Assembly: GCF_021560175.1 (NCBI RefSeq) | Contig: NZ_CP091110.1 | Span: forward strand, 4,590,501-4,654,500 | DNA length: 64,000 nt | From: Neobacillus drentensis | Lineage (GTDB): Bacteria > Bacillota > Bacilli > Bacillales > Cytobacillaceae | Direction: 5' to 3' | Shown here: in pieces, positions 47,519 through 55,425 of the stretch | How the letters are laid out: each line of letters begins with the position of its first letter | Numbering within the stretch: position 1 is the first letter of the stretch | Position numbers and translations under genes: made by a program | Notes under the pieces: generated by a model | Told to the model about the DNA's origin: nothing | The model's database searches: none | What the model saw: only the letters and a program-made list of their open reading frames with translations

Positions 47519-47603
47519 GCTGCCGTCACCTCTATCCTCATAAGAAAGCCGGCAGCGCGAGACACGCTAAAATCCGGACCGTTCATAAATTCAAATACTT
47601 TTA

Positions 47604-47711
47604 TTATTCGCTAAAAAAGAACTCTTTAGACATGAAAAAATAGCGTTCACAGCTTCGGAGCCCTGCAAGCTGAATGGCTTGAGTGCTTTTTAGGGGCAAT
47701 AATACCGCCAT
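47604..47711 (-). CDS. Possible 35-residue ORF upstream of trmR
   Basis: The frame starts MAVLLPLKSTQAIQLAGLRS and ends FFMSKEFFFSE, with no hydrophobic membrane segment. An AGGAAAA motif lies close before the ATG, which is a weak ribosome site. It sits in the otherwise empty 296-base gap between mltG and trmR on the same strand. I recognise no family; it may be chance. Confidence 0.3.
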   Translation of the reverse strand: MAVLLPLKSTQAIQLAGLRSCERYFFMSKEFFFSE

Positions 47712-47773
47712 TTTTCCTGTTACTGTGGGTTACGCTATAGAATACTTATTAAAACACCTGAATTATTTTACCA

Positions 47774-47808
47774 TAAAAAAAGGGGGAATGCTAATCTTTC
47801 CCCCAAGG
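47774..47808 (-). terminator. mltG terminator
   Basis: GGGGGAAA and TTCCCCC pair around a loop, followed by T7 on the minus strand, directly after the mltG stop codon. Confidence 0.9.
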
Positions 47809-47814
47809 TTCTGC

Positions 47815-48951
47815 TTATTTTTTATTGGAAATATACTCAGCTTTTTTTTGATTATGCTCAGCTAATGTTTTCGTAAAAATAACGGAACCATCAGCTGTCG
47901 CTAGGAAATAGTAATAATCAGTTTGATTCGGCTCAAGTGCCGCTTCAATTGAGTCCCTGCCGGAGTTGGCAATCGGCCCCGGCGGCAGTCCGGTATTTTT
48001 ATAAGTGTTATAAGGGGAATTCACTTCTAAATCCTTATAATAAACTTTTTCTTTGTGTTTTCCTTGTGCATATAAAACGGTTGGATCCGTTTGAAGCGGC
48101 ATTCCTTGTTTCAGTCGATTGTAAAAAACACTAGCGATCGTTTTCCTGTCAGCCTTACCGGTAGCTTCCTCTTCAACTAGAGAGGCCATCGTTAACAACT
48201 GATGAATGGATAGCTTTTTTTCTTTACTCTTTTCCGTGTAATCAGTTAACACGATTCTTGTTTTATCAAGCATTGCCATGACCATTTCTTCAACTGTTGG
48301 GTTTGGCTTGTAAAATGGATAGGTTGCCGGGTATAAATACCCCTCGAGTGGATACTTTACGGTAGAATGCAAGATTTCATCTGTTAAGATATCAGGATAT
48401 TTACTCATAAGAGATTTAATAAATTGTTTATCATTTAGTTTATTAAACACATCCGCTTCATTTTGATGAGTGGCTTTTGCCATAATCCCGGCAATTTCCT
48501 TCAGCTGCTTCCCTTCTGGAATGGTAATCTTAAATGTTGCTCCAGCTAGGACCTTACCCGTTTTCAAGCGGCTGACAATTTCAGGTACATCCATGGAAGG
48601 ACTTAGTTGGTATTTGCCTGCCATAAAGCCGCCTTCGTTTTTAAGCTTTACATAGTATTTAAAAACCTTTGCATTTTTAATAATTCCATTTTTCTCTAAT
48701 CTTTCACCAATTCCCGTTACAGAAGATCCGATTGGAATATCGACTGTTTTATGCGTCTTACTTTTTGCATCAACAGGTTTTAGGGCAGACTGTATGTAGA
48801 GGTAACCCCCACCGCCAATTAAAATGATCAATAATAGCAGGCAAATAGAGATCATTAAAACAATCTTACGGACAAGTTTTGCTTCATAGTGTTGTTCTAT
48901 CATTTTTTGTCGAATGACATTCTTTTTATTGCCTTTTTCATTTGTTGTCAT
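47815..48951 (-). CDS. mltG: Endolytic murein transglycosylase MltG
   Basis: MltG cuts nascent glycan strands and sets their length. The 378-residue protein has a basic cytoplasmic N-terminus, one membrane segment (about 32-54), a LysM-like domain (about 60-130) and the YceG catalytic domain. The active glutamate lies in TMASLVEEEATGK near residue 245, and the QTDPTVLYAQG and NSPYNTYKNTGLPPGPI motifs are complete. The ATG at 48951 follows GGGAAGGGGG; eight codons upstream are not supported. Confidence 0.95.
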   Translation of the reverse strand: MTTNEKGNKKNVIRQKMIEQHYEAKLVRKIVLMISICLLLLIILIGGGGYLYIQSALKPVDAKSKTHKTVDIPIGSSVTGIGERLEKNGIIKNAKVFKYYVKLKNEGGFMAGKYQLSPSMDVPEIVSRLKTGKVLAGATFKITIPEGKQLKEIAGIMAKATHQNEADVFNKLNDKQFIKSLMSKYPDILTDEILHSTVKYPLEGYLYPATYPFYKPNPTVEEMVMAMLDKTRIVLTDYTEKSKEKKLSIHQLLTMASLVEEEATGKADRKTIASVFYNRLKQGMPLQTDPTVLYAQGKHKEKVYYKDLEVNSPYNTYKNTGLPPGPIANSGRDSIEAALEPNQTDYYYFLATADGSVIFTKTLAEHNQKKAEYISNKK

Positions 48952-49074
48952 CCTGTTCCCCCTTCCCAAGGCCAATGTGACATGATCCTATCTATCTATA
49001 TTATCGTAAAATAGATATCCATAATAATTTGAGCATATAGTAAGAAAAATGTCAATTTAACAATGAATATGTCA

Positions 49075-49227
49075 AAAGAAAAGCGTAAGCGCCCTGTTCA
49101 GCGGCGTATGGCCTGGAGAACTCCAACTGAGATAAAGGAAACACGAAGAGCGTAAGCGATTCGATGTTGACTTATCGTAGGGCGGAGTTCGAAGGACACT
49201 AGCCGCAAGGGCGCTGAAGCTGGACAA
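49075..49227. repeat. Dispersed intergenic repeat of Bacillaceae type
   Basis: This roughly 150-base element starts AAAAGCGTAAGCGCCCTG and ends AAGGGCGCTGAAGCTGGAC. It includes GAAGAGCGTAAGCGATTCGA and a GGAGAACTCCAACTGAGATA part that can pair with GTAGGCGGAGTTC-like sequence downstream. It fills the gap between mltG and yrzB. Such elements are frequent in Neobacillus and Bacillus intergenic DNA and contain no ORF. Relation to 17340-17430 is possible from the ends. Confidence 0.65.
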
Positions 49228-49257
49228 TTCTAGAAGTAAAAGCTATCCAAAACACAT

Positions 49258-49285
49258 AAAAAAACCGGCTAAATCAATAGCCGGT
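49258..49285 (-). terminator. yrzB terminator
   Basis: ACCGGCTA and TAGCCGGT pair around a nine-base loop, followed by T7 on the minus strand, just after yrzB. Confidence 0.9.
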
Positions 49286-49293
49286 CATGAAAC

Positions 49294-49593
49294 CTATTCT
49301 TCTTGTTCCTCGTTAAAGGTATTAAATACTTCTTCCACCATATCCCATTCTTCGTCCGTTTCAATTTCCATTAACTCACCAAAACCGCCGTCTTCAGTAG
49401 GTATATAGGCATAAGTAAGGATATCGATTTCCTCTTCCTCATCTTCATTTGCGCCCACTGGGTAAAAGAAAACATAGGACTTTTCAAACTCATCTGAATC
49501 AAATGTGAAAAGTATTTCAAATAATTGTTCATCGCCATTTTCATCGACAAGTGTGATGTAACGATCTTCTTCGTGATTATGTTCGTGTGCCAT
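49294..49593 (-). CDS. yrzB: DUF1292 domain protein YrzB
   Basis: This 99-residue, strongly acidic cytoplasmic protein begins with a histidine-rich [20 protein letters not shown]. It matches the YrzB/UPF0473 family ([21 protein letters not shown] in the core, acidic tail). Function is unknown. It is the last gene of the conserved group yrzL-ruvX-yrzB that is found in most Firmicutes. Confidence 0.92.
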   Translation of the reverse strand: MAHEHNHEEDRYITLVDENGDEQLFEILFTFDSDEFEKSYVFFYPVGANEDEEEEIDILTYAYIPTEDGGFGELMEIETDEEWDMVEEVFNTFNEEQEE

Positions 49594-49605
49594 TTTTCCA
49601 CCTCA

Positions 49606-50022
49606 TTAATTTTTGCTATCAAGAAAACCTTGCAGAATCATTACGGCTGCCATTTTATCAATGACCTTTTTTCTCTTTTTACGGCTGACATCCGCCTCAA
49701 GCAAGACACGTTCAGCAGCCATTGTCGTTAACCGCTCGTCCCACAAAACGGTGGGAACAGCATATCTGCTCTCAATTTCAGCAGCATATTGCTGACTAGC
49801 TTCACCGCGCGGTCCAATCGTCCCATTCATATTTTTAGGTAAACCGATGACGACCGTATCGACTTGATACTCCTTTATTAATTGCCCAATTTCCTCGAAA
49901 CCAAACTCTTGTTTTTCTTCGTTTATTTTAAGGGTCTTTAAGCCCTGCGCCGTCCAGCCTAATTCATCACTTACGGCAATCCCGACGGTCTTTGAGCCTA
50001 CATCTAATCCTAATACACGCAT
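49606..50022 (-). CDS. ruvX: Holliday junction resolvase-like protein RuvX (YqgF)
   Basis: The 138-residue protein has the RNase H-like fold: [20 protein letters not shown] with the first acidic residue, [12 protein letters not shown] in the middle and a [16 protein letters not shown] motif with DE. Homologues have been linked both to junction resolution and to 16S rRNA 5'-end processing. It follows yrzL by three bases and ends 12 bases before yrzB. Confidence 0.95.
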   Translation of the reverse strand: MRVLGLDVGSKTVGIAVSDELGWTAQGLKTLKINEEKQEFGFEEIGQLIKEYQVDTVVIGLPKNMNGTIGPRGEASQQYAAEIESRYAVPTVLWDERLTTMAAERVLLEADVSRKKRKKVIDKMAAVMILQGFLDSKN

Positions 50023-50025
50023 TCA

Positions 50026-50292
50026 TTAACCCTCTCGTTGTTGTTTTAGGTAGGATTTTACCAATTCCTCAATAATTTCATCTCGTTCTAGCTTACGAAT
50101 AATGTTACGTGCATCACGATGACGTGGAATATAGGCAGGGTCTCCAGATAGTAAATAGCCAACTATTTGGTTGATTGGATTATATCCTTTTTCCTGCAGG
50201 GCTTCATAGACTTGAAAAAGAACATCGTTAACATCATGTTCAAACGGTTCTTCCGGAAAATTAAACCGCATCGTTTTATCAAATGAGCTCAT
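50026..50292 (-). CDS. yrzL: IreB family regulatory phosphoprotein (YrzL)
   Basis: The 88-residue protein begins [20 protein letters not shown] and ends in an [20 protein letters not shown] helix, matching the YrzL/UPF0297 family. The Enterococcus homologue IreB is phosphorylated on threonine by the PASTA kinase IreK and influences cephalosporin resistance. Whether that holds here is inference. The ATG at 50292 follows GAGGTG; an upstream in-frame ATG overlaps that site. Confidence 0.93.
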   Translation of the reverse strand: MSSFDKTMRFNFPEEPFEHDVNDVLFQVYEALQEKGYNPINQIVGYLLSGDPAYIPRHRDARNIIRKLERDEIIEELVKSYLKQQREG

Positions 50293-50398
50293 TTCATGCA
50301 CCTCGCTTATAATTTGACGAGAATTATATTGTTTAGCTGCACGGTCTAGGCAGCTTCTCTAGTGTAGTACCTACATTCTACACTACTTTGTCCCATTA

Positions 50399-53035
50399 TC
50401 AAATGGATTTCACCCATTCATCAACGAATTGGAGTGCTGCATCCAATTTTTCTGGATCCTTGCCGCCAGCTTGCGCCATATCCGGACGTCCGCCGCCGCC
50501 GCCGCCGCAGCGTGTGGCAACTTCTTTAACCAATTTACCAGCATGGAAACCTTTTTCAATTAGGTCTTTTGTCACTGCCGCGATTAAATTCACTTTGCCT
50601 TCATGGACACTGCCAAGAATAATAACCGCAGATCCCAGCTTTTGTTTCAAGTCATCGGCCATATTTCTCAAGTTATTCATTTCGGCAGCTTGAACTTTTG
50701 CCGATAAAACTGTTACACCTTCAACTTGCTTTGCATTTGAAACAAGGTTGCCTGCTTCGATATTTCCAAGCTTTGCAGCAAGTGATTCATTCTCACGCTG
50801 AAGCTGCTTAATTTCAGCCAGTAACCCTTCAATTCGGCTGCCCATATCTTTAGGATTGGTTTTTAACTTTTCGGCTGCATCCTTTAATAAACCAACTTGA
50901 TCATTTAATGATTGATAAGCTGCTTCACCGGTTACCGCCTCAATCCTTCTAGTTCCTGCACCAATTCCGCCCTCTGATACAATCTTAAACAAACCAATAA
51001 CAGAGGTATTCGGTACGTGGCATCCCCCGCAAAGCTCTAAGCTGTAATCGCCCACTCTAACAACGCGGACAATGTCCCCATATTTCTCACCAAACAAGGC
51101 CATTGCTCCAAGTGCCTTTGCTTCCGCAATTGGCTTTAAGCTAATATCTACGGCGATATTGCGCCAAATTTTTTCATTAACAATTCGTTCAACATGTTCC
51201 AATTCTTCTGGTGTAATTTGACCAAAGTGCGAAAAGTCAAACCGGAGACGATCAGGTTCAACAAGGGAGCCTGCCTGGTTAACATGTTCCCCAAGCACAT
51301 CTTTTAGAGCACGATGCAGAAGATGTGTGGCTGTATGGTTTTTAATAATTTTGACTCGATTTTCCGCATCAACTTCAGCCGTTACCTGTTGATTGGTTTT
51401 GAGTTGTCCGCTTTCTACCATAACCTTGTGAAGGTTTTGACCATTTGGTGCTTTTTGAACATCCTTCACCGCAACTGTCACACCATCACCCTTTAGTAAG
51501 CCTCGGTCCGCAATTTGACCTCCACTTTCTGCATAAAAAGGAGTGATATCAAGGATTACCTGAACTTCTTCACCTTTTCCAGCCTGATCAACAAGGTTAC
51601 CGTCTTTAATAATGGCGGCCACGATTGAATCGGTTTTTAATTGATCATAACCAATAAATTTACTTTCAAGCGTTACATCCCGGAGGACACCGCCTTGAAC
51701 CTGCATGGAATCAACATCTTGACGGGCGGCGCGGGCACGCTCACGCTGCTGCTCCATTTCTATCTCGAAGCCTTCATGGTCAACCTTCATGCCTTCTTCT
51801 TCTGCATATTCTTCTGTCAATTCAACAGGGAAACCGTAAGTATCATAGAGACGGAAAATATCTGCGCCAGAGATTGTATCACTGCCTTTTTCTTTTTCCT
51901 TGCTGATGACACTAGCTAGAATGGTCAAGCCTTCATGAAGGGTTTCATGGAAACGCTCTTCCTCGTTTTTAATTACTTTTTGAATAAATTCGGTTTTATC
52001 CTTTACCTCTGGATAGTAGTCCTGCATAATTTCGCCTACAACCGGAACAAGTTCAAACATAAACGGACGGTTAATATTGATTTGCTTTGCATAGCGTACT
52101 GCCCGGCGCAGTAAACGGCGCAGCACATAACCGCGGCCTTCGTTTGAAGGAAGGGCTCCATCCCCAACTGCAAAGGCAACGGTCCGGATATGGTCAGCAA
52201 TGACTTTAAATGCAACGTCTTGTTCTTTGTCTACGCCATAGCTGACACCAGAGATTTCTTCTGCTGCCCGGATAATTGGGATAAACAAATCAGTATCAAA
52301 GTTGGTTGCCACATTTTGTACAACGGAGGCCATCCGCTCTAGTCCCATCCCGGTATCAATATTTTTCTTTGGAAGCGGTGTATAGGTTCCATCAGGGTTA
52401 TGGTTAAATTGAGAAAAGACAAGATTCCAAACCTCTAGGTACCGCTCATTTTCGCCGCCAGGATATAATTCAGGATCACTAGGGTCGTCTCCATACTCAG
52501 GACCGCGGTCATAAAAAATTTCTGTGTTAGGTCCGCTTGGTCCTTCCCCGATGTCCCAGAAGTTCCCTTCCAAGCGGATAATGCGTTCCTCTGGGATGCC
52601 AATCGTTTTATGCCAAATTTCATAGGCTTCATGATCCTCAGGATGAACCGTAACACTTAGCAGTTCAGGATCAAACCCCATCCATTTTTCAGAGGTTAAA
52701 AACTCCCATGCCCAAACGATTGCTTCGTCCTTGAAATATTCTCCGATTGAGAAATTTCCAAGCATTTCAAAAAAAGTATGGTGGCGGGCAGTTTTTCCGA
52801 CATTCTCAATATCGTTTGTACGAATCGATTTTTGTGCATTTGTAATCCTAGGATTTTCTGGAACCACACGACCATCAAAGTATTTCTTTAAGGTTGCCAC
52901 TCCACTGTTGATCCACAATAATGATGGGTCATCGTGCGGGACAAGTGAGGCACTTGGTTCAATATTGTGACCTTTTTCCTCACTAAAAAACTGTAGAAAC
53001 ATGGAACGAATTTGTGCTCCTGTTAATTTCTTCAT
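50399..53035 (-). CDS. alaS: Alanine--tRNA ligase
   Basis: AlaS charges tRNA-Ala. The 878-residue protein starts [17 protein letters not shown] with the class II catalytic core. The tRNA recognition domain is followed by the editing domain with [11 protein letters not shown] near residue 570 and [10 protein letters not shown] near 665. The C-terminal coiled coil and DHHA1 domain contain [15 protein letters not shown] near 840. Length equals that of B. subtilis AlaS. The ATG at 53035 has AAAGGAGG upstream; a long frame upstream runs through the T-box leader and is not coding. Confidence 0.98.
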   Translation of the reverse strand: MKKLTGAQIRSMFLQFFSEEKGHNIEPSASLVPHDDPSLLWINSGVATLKKYFDGRVVPENPRITNAQKSIRTNDIENVGKTARHHTFFEMLGNFSIGEYFKDEAIVWAWEFLTSEKWMGFDPELLSVTVHPEDHEAYEIWHKTIGIPEERIIRLEGNFWDIGEGPSGPNTEIFYDRGPEYGDDPSDPELYPGGENERYLEVWNLVFSQFNHNPDGTYTPLPKKNIDTGMGLERMASVVQNVATNFDTDLFIPIIRAAEEISGVSYGVDKEQDVAFKVIADHIRTVAFAVGDGALPSNEGRGYVLRRLLRRAVRYAKQININRPFMFELVPVVGEIMQDYYPEVKDKTEFIQKVIKNEEERFHETLHEGLTILASVISKEKEKGSDTISGADIFRLYDTYGFPVELTEEYAEEEGMKVDHEGFEIEMEQQRERARAARQDVDSMQVQGGVLRDVTLESKFIGYDQLKTDSIVAAIIKDGNLVDQAGKGEEVQVILDITPFYAESGGQIADRGLLKGDGVTVAVKDVQKAPNGQNLHKVMVESGQLKTNQQVTAEVDAENRVKIIKNHTATHLLHRALKDVLGEHVNQAGSLVEPDRLRFDFSHFGQITPEELEHVERIVNEKIWRNIAVDISLKPIAEAKALGAMALFGEKYGDIVRVVRVGDYSLELCGGCHVPNTSVIGLFKIVSEGGIGAGTRRIEAVTGEAAYQSLNDQVGLLKDAAEKLKTNPKDMGSRIEGLLAEIKQLQRENESLAAKLGNIEAGNLVSNAKQVEGVTVLSAKVQAAEMNNLRNMADDLKQKLGSAVIILGSVHEGKVNLIAAVTKDLIEKGFHAGKLVKEVATRCGGGGGGRPDMAQAGGKDPEKLDAALQFVDEWVKSI

Positions 53036-53059
53036 AAAATTACAGACCTCCTTTAATAT

Positions 53060-53340
53060 AAAAAAGCATACAAAAAAGCCCTCATCCCAAAACAGGGACG
53101 AGAGCTGATCTCGCGGTACCACCCTGATTATGAATACAAACATATGTATCCATCTCTCAAAATTCGCCTTAACGCGGCAAGGACGGCAGGGATTAGCTGC
53201 ACTCCAGATTAGCTTTCTGTTATCCTTCATCTAGAGCCTCTTTCAGCCTGGGAAGCTCCTCTCTTTTACGCAAAAAAGCGTTACAGATGGACTACAACAT
53301 ACTCAATCCTTCTACATTTTTAAACAAATATTCTATATGA
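53060..53340 (-). promoter_or_regulatory. T-box leader controlling alaS
   Basis: The untranslated leader contains AGGGTGGTACCGCG (53112-53125 on the minus strand), an exact T-box motif. It is followed by a terminator stem, CTCTCGTCCC with GGGATGAGGG, then T6 at 53072-53105. Upstream is a long stem I region that includes GAGTGCAGCTA, where a GCU alanine specifier is likely. Uncharged tRNA-Ala should bind and stabilise the antiterminator, turning on alaS. Confidence 0.95.
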
Positions 53341-53343
53341 CGA

Positions 53344-53372
53344 ATTATAGCCACCATCAAAACGTTTGTCAA
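53344..53372 (-). promoter_or_regulatory. Consensus SigA promoter of alaS
   Basis: TTGACA and TATAAT are separated by exactly 17 bases, a perfect consensus. The -35 overlaps the stop codon of yrrI. Transcription would start a few bases before the T-box leader. Confidence 0.9.
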
Positions 53373-54433
53373 TTTGATTCGTTCATAAGATGGTTTTTTG
53401 CATGAACTATGCCCACTTTCAGGACAGCTAGAATGGGCACAGCAAGGATCAATCCTAAAACTCCGCCAATTTCACCGCCAGTTGTTAAAGCGGCCATAAT
53501 CAATAATGGATGCATATGGAGACTCTTTCCGACAATATAGGGAGATAAAATGTTCCCTTCGATAAACTGCAAGCCAAAGACAATCAAAATTGTAATAATG
53601 ACTAATTTCATTGAAACAGTAGCCGCAATAAACACGGCCGGTATGGCCCCAATGAGAGGACCAAAATAAGGAATCACATTTGTGGCCCCTACAATCAGAC
53701 CTAAAAGCAGCGGATAATTCAAATCAAAAATCCAAAATAATAGCGAAGAAATACTTCCGATGATCATACAAACCAGCAGCTGACCGCGAATATAACCGCC
53801 GAGTGATTGATCGGCATCCTTTAGAAATAACGTTCCTTTCTTTCGCCATTTCTTCGGTGTTAGGTACCAGACTGTCCTTTTTAATAACGGATAATCCTTT
53901 AGCATATAAAAGGTAATAAACGGAATGATCATCATTAGTAAGGCGGAATTTAACAGATTGACAAGGATGTTAACGATAATCGTTAATAAGGAATCAAGTT
54001 TATTTTCAAATGCATCAATTCCTTCATCCACCCGTGCCTGAAGACCATCAGGCCATTCTCTTGTATGCTTTTGCAGGAGTGTAATCCACTCCCGATACTG
54101 CTCAGCAAAAGCGGGAGCACTTTCTGATAAATCTTTGATTTGATCAATAACAACTGGTATCCCTTTATATAAAGAAAAGCCAATTCCGCCAAAAAAGATA
54201 ATATAAATGAGGATAATCGCAAGACCACGGTGTAGTCCTTTTTCATGCAATTTCTCCACAATTGGGTGCAGCAAATAGGTAATAAACCCCGAAATAATGA
54301 AAGGAAAAATAATCGTTCCAATTATTTTAATAATCGGCATCCATAATGAACTAATCTTAAGGAAAACAAAAATTGCTATTAATAAAAGGAGCAAAAACCC
54401 AATTCGATAATACCATTTCACACGAATATCCAC
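53369..54433 (-). CDS. yrrI: AI-2E family transporter YrrI
   Basis: This 354-residue membrane protein has about seven to eight hydrophobic segments in the AI-2E/PerM pattern: two near the N-terminus, a soluble part (about 95-150), then a membrane bundle with GYIRGQLLVCMIIGS and GATNVIPYFGPLIGAIPAVF. The exported substrate is unknown; few members of this family handle AI-2. The start is a GTG at 54433 (MDIRVKWYYR), with AAGGAGGG upstream inside a longer frame. It is next to alaS, as in B. subtilis. Confidence 0.9.
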   Translation of the reverse strand: MDIRVKWYYRIGFLLLLLIAIFVFLKISSLWMPIIKIIGTIIFPFIISGFITYLLHPIVEKLHEKGLHRGLAIILIYIIFFGGIGFSLYKGIPVVIDQIKDLSESAPAFAEQYREWITLLQKHTREWPDGLQARVDEGIDAFENKLDSLLTIIVNILVNLLNSALLMMIIPFITFYMLKDYPLLKRTVWYLTPKKWRKKGTLFLKDADQSLGGYIRGQLLVCMIIGSISSLLFWIFDLNYPLLLGLIVGATNVIPYFGPLIGAIPAVFIAATVSMKLVIITILIVFGLQFIEGNILSPYIVGKSLHMHPLLIMAALTTGGEIGGVLGLILAVPILAVLKVGIVHAKNHLMNESN

Positions 54434-54494
54434 GTCAAGGCCCTCCTTCAATTAGTTTTGGAGACTGACGTTGGAAATATACAGCGTTTATGCT

Positions 54495-54522
54495 AAAAAT
54501 CCCCCTCAATATCCTTGAGGAG
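54495..54522 (-). terminator. Terminator after yrzQ
   Basis: CCTCAA and TTGAGG pair around a five-base loop, and GGGATTTTTAG follows on the minus strand. Confidence 0.6.
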
Positions 54523-54532
54523 GATGATCCAT

Positions 54533-54667
54533 CTAAAATATCGCCCGCTTTACCTTTTTCTGAATCCTTTTCATATTGCGGGCTGACATCATATTATTTC
54601 TTTGGGCAATATTGTAAGCTGCCATCCCTGCACCAAAAACAAGCATTGTCGTCATCATTTTATTCAT
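54533..54667 (-). CDS. yrzQ: YrzQ family small protein
   Basis: The 44-residue protein starts MNKMMTTMLVFGAGMAAYNI and has a short hydrophobic segment (about 5-20) and a basic tail (NMKRIQKKVKRAIF). It matches the small YrzQ protein of Bacillus in size, composition and place between yrrI and yrzR. GAGGTGAG precedes the ATG. Function is unknown. Confidence 0.75.
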   Translation of the reverse strand: MNKMMTTMLVFGAGMAAYNIAQRNNMMSARNMKRIQKKVKRAIF

Positions 54668-54721
54668 CGTCTCACCTCTTCGACAGATTGGCCAGACTAA
54701 ACATCCCGAGGGAACCCCGGT

Positions 54722-54913
54722 TTAAATCGTATAACGACGTTCTTCTTCTTCAAACAAATCATCCAAGGAACTTAGTGACCCGTCTTCTTCAACCTGATGG
54801 GTATTGATAATCCCTTTGTTAACGGAGAGTTCGATAAAACAATTCCAGCAATAATATTGGTTAATACCTATTTTGCCAATATCTTTGCTTTGGCAATTGG
54901 GACACTTGAACAT
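54722..54913 (-). CDS. yrzR: YrzR family zinc-ribbon-like small protein
   Basis: This 63-residue protein begins MFKCPNCQSKDIGKIGINQ and has two CxxC pairs (CPNC at residues 4-7 and CWNC near 20), a probable zinc ribbon, followed by an acidic tail (SLSSLDDLFEEEE). It matches the B. subtilis protein at the same place. The ATG at 54913 follows GAGGTG. Function is unknown. Confidence 0.82.
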   Translation of the reverse strand: MFKCPNCQSKDIGKIGINQYYCWNCFIELSVNKGIINTHQVEEDGSLSSLDDLFEEEERRYTI

Positions 54914-54924
54914 GAAAAGACACC

Positions 54925-55401
54925 TCACGTATTTTTAACATCTACGATAATGGCATCCTTTCCGATCGCAACGGGCTTCCCGGATTGAATGACTTGTTTA
55001 CCTTCCGTAATCTCCGAAAAGAAGCCATCCGTAATTTCATACCCTACGATTGTGCCCAATTCTTCCTGAAAATATACATCCGTTAACAATCCAAGTGACT
55101 CACCGCTCTTAGAGAGCATCATCATCCCATCTAAAGAATGTTGATGGTTTAAGGTATATTCAGGACTCACTTTTAGTTTCTCTAAGTAACTGCCATCCTG
55201 GACCATTACCCCATCCCAGCCAAAGGAGGCCACTTTTTCGATCTCAAGGAAATAGAGTTGCTTGAAGAGTATTCCTTTTTTGACCAATAGACCATTCACT
55301 TTTCCAGTGCCGGATATACAAAGGTCCGTAATCTCACCTATTTTTGTTCCACTTTTTGTTTCAAAAACAGGCTGCCCTTTTAATAAAGAGAATGTCCGCA
55401 A
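54925..55401 (-). CDS. yrrD: PRC-barrel domain protein YrrD
   Basis: The 158-residue protein has two PRC-barrel domains, about residues 1-75 (RTFSLLKGQPVFETKSGTKIG) and 80-158 (LSKSGESLGLLTDVYFQEE). The domain is found in RimM and photosynthetic reaction centre subunits; the role in Bacillus is unknown. The start is proposed at a TTG at 55401, six bases after GGGGGTGG, because B. subtilis YrrD begins near MRTFS; an ATG at 55422 has no ribosome site. It lies between recD2 and yrzR. Confidence 0.83.
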   Translation of the reverse strand: MRTFSLLKGQPVFETKSGTKIGEITDLCISGTGKVNGLLVKKGILFKQLYFLEIEKVASFGWDGVMVQDGSYLEKLKVSPEYTLNHQHSLDGMMMLSKSGESLGLLTDVYFQEELGTIVGYEITDGFFSEITEGKQVIQSGKPVAIGKDAIIVDVKNT

Positions 55402-55425
55402 AGAGTTTCCACCCCCGAACATTTC

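Noticed and set aside
53036..53230. 65-codon N-terminal extension of alaS
   Set aside because: It translates the T-box leader and terminator. The real ATG at 53035 has an AAAGGAGG site and matches the family start.
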